A DNA stretch of 64,000 nucleotides from an uncultured Verrucomicrobiota bacterium. GTDB taxonomy: Bacteria > Verrucomicrobiota > Verrucomicrobiia > Limisphaerales > JADLHS01. Both the position numbers and the translations under genes were made by a program. The stretch is from the NCBI GenBank assembly GCA_903828255.1, contig CAIKLQ010000501.1, positions 28,064 to 92,063 on the forward strand. Reading direction: 5' to 3'. Shown here in pieces: positions 62,024-64,000 of this stretch. The notes under the pieces are model-generated. The model was not told the DNA's origin. It searched no databases and saw only the letters and a list, made by a program, of their open reading frames with translations. The first letter of the stretch is position 1; each line of letters opens with the position of its first letter.

Positions 62024-62095
62024 GCGCGTCACTCCGTGCGCGCCGCTGTAGTGTACGGTCTGTGACCGCCACCTCGCAGGGTGGCATTCCCGTCG
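62024..62095. terminator. Hairpins between convergent genes
   Basis: Between the WYL stop (62019) and the end of the NYN gene (62121), GGCGCG...CGCGCC and CCACCTCGCAGGGTGG can each fold into short stems. There is no T-run, so Rho-independent termination is uncertain; the convergent layout favours a bidirectional terminator or a REP-like palindrome. Confidence 0.35.
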
Positions 62096-62120
62096 CCTTG
62101 CCGTCACGCGTCCACGCGTC

Positions 62121-62753
62121 TCAACTTGTGCCCGTTTGTGCGTCCCGATAGCTGACTCGGCCCTCCGTCACCTTGGCGATGCCGCGTGCTTCAAGTTCCT
62201 GGACCACCTTGGCGATGGCCTCGTCGCTCGTTTCCGCGCCCAGGAGGTCCCTGATGCTGGAACACAGCCGCTTCACTGTCCGCGGCTTGGCGGCGCCGCG
62301 CTTGGCGAGGTTTTCGATCACCCGTTTCACGGGATCAGCAGCGGCCGCTTTCACCCGGCCTGCTCCCGGTGCGGGCGCCGCCGGCTTCATTCCAGGAATG
62401 CTACTCAGGTTGGCCCACCGATGACAGACGGTGCCCCTCATCTTCAAATGCCGGATCAGCGGATCAAACCCGGTGTCCCGGGAGATGATGTGGAAACTTG
62501 CCTCGGGCTGCTCCGCCGCCAGCCGTCCAAGGTGGTAGGCGATATGGAAATCAAGGGCGTTAGGGCCGCTCCCGGCGCACCGCACATACTCGGCGTTTGC
62601 CCCCAGCGCTTGTAGCTCGCACGCAAGGTCGGTCGGCAGCTTCGCTTGGGTGGCGCCGAGGAACACCATGATTTTGAAGTCTCTCCCGCGCAGCAGTGCC
62701 AGGTTGCCCGGCTGGACGTTTTCAAAATCTATCAGGATGAACTCGGTCTTCAT
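62121..62753 (-). CDS. NYN/PIN-like domain protein
   Basis: I chose ATG 62753 (MKTEFILIDFENVQPG); a longer frame to 62942 reaches past the divergent gene start. The product is 210 residues. FILIDFENV (Asp9, Glu11, Asn12), VRCAGSGPNALDFHIAYHLG and FHIISRDTGFDPLIRHL give the acidic residues of the NYN/PIN ribonuclease fold. The C-terminal ~75 residues (VKRVIENLAKRGAAKPRTVKRLCSSI) look like a small basic winged-helix module. An RNase or RNA-binding role is likely. It is convergent with the WYL gene and divergent from the YbjN-like gene. Confidence 0.78.
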   Translation of the reverse strand: MKTEFILIDFENVQPGNLALLRGRDFKIMVFLGATQAKLPTDLACELQALGANAEYVRCAGSGPNALDFHIAYHLGRLAAEQPEASFHIISRDTGFDPLIRHLKMRGTVCHRWANLSSIPGMKPAAPAPGAGRVKAAAADPVKRVIENLAKRGAAKPRTVKRLCSSIRDLLGAETSDEAIAKVVQELEARGIAKVTEGRVSYRDAQTGTS

Positions 62754-62901
62754 ATGATTTCGCCGGAGTGAGTGTCTTCCATTCCTCCGCTGCGGTCCAG
62801 CCGAAGGTGGCCGCAGGCCGAATGAGGCGACCCAAGATTCTTTCCACTTTTTTGAGGTATGCCCGCGTTTGTCATACCCCATGTTGTAAGCTTGTTTCAT
62901 C

Positions 62902-63444
62902 ATGAAAAAGCCAACGAACAAGACCGCGAATTCCGAATTCACCGAAGAAACCGCGCTGGCCTTTTTTGCGCGACACCTCGACGAACAGAAGTGGAATTAC
63001 CACCGCGTGGGCGGCAGTCCGACGCTCTTCAGTGGCTTCAACGGCGACGATGCGCTCTGGGACTTCAACATGTGCGCCCGCCAGAAAGGCGACGACCTGT
63101 TCTTGCTGGGCGTCAACTCCTTCATCCCCAACAAAGCCCGGCCCGAACGCCGCGCCGCCTGCACGGAACTCTTGTCGCGCATCAATTTTGAATTGTCCCT
63201 CGGCTGCTTTGAGATGAATCACGAGGACGGCGAAATCCGCTTCCGCACCAGCATCGTCTTGCCCGCCGCTGACATCACCAACGGCGTCGTCGAGCATCTC
63301 CTCCGCTCCAACCTCGCCATCGTGGACCAGCGCTTGAAGCAAATCATGGCCGTGCTGTATTCCAACACCACCCCTGCGGATGCCCTGAAACCCCAGGACG
63401 AACAAACCGAACCCAAACCGGAGTCCCGCTTCGAACTGAATTGA
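62902..63444 (+). CDS. YbjN-like protein
   Basis: This is a 180-residue acidic protein. ALAFFARHLDEQKWNYHRVG, LWDFNMCARQKGDDLFLLGV, NFELSLGCFEMNHEDGEIRFRTSIV and LPAADITNGVVEHLLRSNLAIVDQRL follow the strand-helix order of YbjN-type (DUF1790-like) domains: a helix-led start, an antiparallel sheet with 'fe...dGeir.r', then a 'l....v..ll..n.....' helix. It ends in a hydrophilic tail. YbjN proteins are small chaperone-like or regulatory factors of unclear role. The start at 62902 fits the intergenic region; the family call is from pattern only. Confidence 0.6.
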   Translation: MKKPTNKTANSEFTEETALAFFARHLDEQKWNYHRVGGSPTLFSGFNGDDALWDFNMCARQKGDDLFLLGVNSFIPNKARPERRAACTELLSRINFELSLGCFEMNHEDGEIRFRTSIVLPAADITNGVVEHLLRSNLAIVDQRLKQIMAVLYSNTTPADALKPQDEQTEPKPESRFELN

Positions 63445-63455
63445 AGCGCATTACG

Positions 63456-63569
63456 ATGAAGCAGGGCTGCAATCCCGATTGGGCGGACAAACCTGCCAAG
63501 GAAAAAGAAGTTCTGCCCCCACTGCATATCGCACCCAATGAAGGCAAGACCGAGGTCATCTGTTCCTGA
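63456..63569 (+). CDS. Possible 37-residue small protein
   Basis: ATG 63456 follows 11 bases after the YbjN-like stop, with a weak GAAG sequence upstream, and gives MKQGCNPDWADKPAKEKEVL and so on to TGA 63569. It is a plausible co-translated small ORF, but nothing supports function. Confidence 0.25.
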   Translation: MKQGCNPDWADKPAKEKEVLPPLHIAPNEGKTEVICS

Positions 63570-63595
63570 CAAGCAGCAGACAGACGACGTGCTTT

Positions 63596-64000
63596 CTAAT
63601 TTCCTATCAACATGCGCTTCCAACTATTGAACCATTTGGCTACTTTGCCGTCCGGTTCCAACGGCGGTAATGTCACCTGCCGAAATCCCCGTTCGCAGTG
63701 CACGAGCACACACTCGTGGTCGCGGAGATTGCGCAGCTTGTGCGGTTTGATTTTGTGTTCCTCGGTTTCGTTGTAATTCACGTTGCGTTTGCCGGCGCTG
63801 TAACCCCACGATCGTTTTACGACCCGTTTTTTGCCGATAAAATCGGCGGCTTGAACGGCATCGGCTTCGTCAGCGGAGCGGAAAATCATTCGGTTGCGAA
63901 GATTCAGGGTCAGGACTTTTGATTTGTCGTTGCCGAGCGGTGGAACAAGCGAAGTCGTGCTTTGCGCGGCGGCAACGACGGTGGCGCCAGCCTCCCGGAT
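63596..64000 (-). CDS. TraD/TraG-like type IV coupling protein, C-terminal part
   Basis: The minus frame is open at the right edge and ends at 63596, giving the last 134 residues. EAGATVVAAAQSTTSL, then LTLNLRNRMIFRSADEADAV and ADFIGKKRVVKRSWG match the end of the ATPase core of type IV coupling proteins: the Q-S-x-x-S-L segment, a strand with frs-D-x-x-A, then the i-G-k motif. The tail CVLVHCERGFRQVTLPPLEPDG is a typical C-terminal strand. This indicates conjugation genes continue beyond the window. Confidence 0.7.
   Translation of the reverse strand: MREAGATVVAAAQSTTSLVPPLGNDKSKVLTLNLRNRMIFRSADEADAVQAADFIGKKRVVKRSWGYSAGKRNVNYNETEEHKIKPHKLRNLRDHECVLVHCERGFRQVTLPPLEPDGKVAKWFNSWKRMLIGN

Noticed and set aside
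62754-62901. N-terminal extension of the NYN protein to 62942
   Set aside because: The extra 63 codons have no conserved pattern and overlap the start of the divergent YbjN-like gene; the NYN fold begins right after ATG 62753.

Overview
The window is GC-rich, densely coding bacterial DNA with no rRNA, tRNA or housekeeping genes visible. I see no complete transposase or integrase, and no CRISPR array. Gene content and style (many start sites with little Shine-Dalgarno sequence, a sigma-54-like factor, DUF1257/DUF2997 with radical SAM, WG repeats, palindromic repeats) would fit Verrucomicrobiota, but this taxonomic guess is weak. Conjugation/secretion-type ATPases lie near both ends: two HerA/VirD4-like ATPases at 3.5-10.1 kb and the end of a TraD/TraG-like coupling protein at the right edge. 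The window therefore looks like part of a large conjugative or otherwise mobile element that carries defence cargo.

Left part (1-13.8 kb). A minus-strand group runs from an ATPase of the VirD4/HerA type through a small basic protein and an RpoN-like sigma-54 factor to a WG-repeat protein. Upstream of both the ATPase and rpoN lies the same diverged ~245-bp repeat. Each copy holds a sigma-54-like -24/-12 element, a palindrome block upstream of it, and a ribosome-binding site followed by a 3- or 4-codon mini-ORF. A divergent plus-strand operon (6.7-13.8 kb) encodes a zinc-ribbon membrane protein, a second HerA-like ATPase, a HExxH protein, a membrane/coiled-coil protein, a DUF1257-like protein, an NrdG-like radical SAM enzyme, a DUF2997 protein and a degenerate DnaB-like RecA domain.

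Junction (13.7-15.5 kb). Two copies of a ~240-bp element, each with two nested inverted repeats, flank a minus-strand pair: a PD-(D/E)XK-like nuclease candidate and a protein made of two tandem copies of one domain. The left copy forms the 3' end of the DnaB-like gene.

Defence island (15.9-62.0 kb, all plus strand, mostly 4-bp ATGA overlaps or very short gaps). Module A (15.9-34.6 kb) has a YprA/DUF1998 helicase fused to a Vsr-like nuclease, a DrmD-like SNF2 helicase, an HNH candidate, an Eco57I-type methylase fused to a gamma-glutamylcyclotransferase-like domain, a GHKL ATPase fused to a DUF4263-like nuclease, two unknowns and a protein with two HEPN-type R-x4-H motifs. It recalls DISARM and the helicase-methylase-ATPase (Hma) type of system but matches neither exactly. 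Module B (34.8-45.0 kb) is a 2499-residue double-sacsin GHKL protein with an SNF2 helicase. An RloC/PrrC-like anticodon nuclease candidate and an SbcD/SbcC pair follow. Module C (52.0-58.7 kb) is DUF6361, a two-HKD phospholipase-D nuclease and a large DEAD-type helicase. Module D (58.7-62.0 kb) is a DUF2779 nuclease/exonuclease, a membrane-anchored Mrr nuclease and a WYL regulator. Very short ORFs at two junctions (34.6 and 44.95 kb) look like scars of module exchange.

Right edge (62.1-64.0 kb): a NYN/PIN-type protein, a YbjN-like protein, a tiny ORF and the truncated coupling protein.
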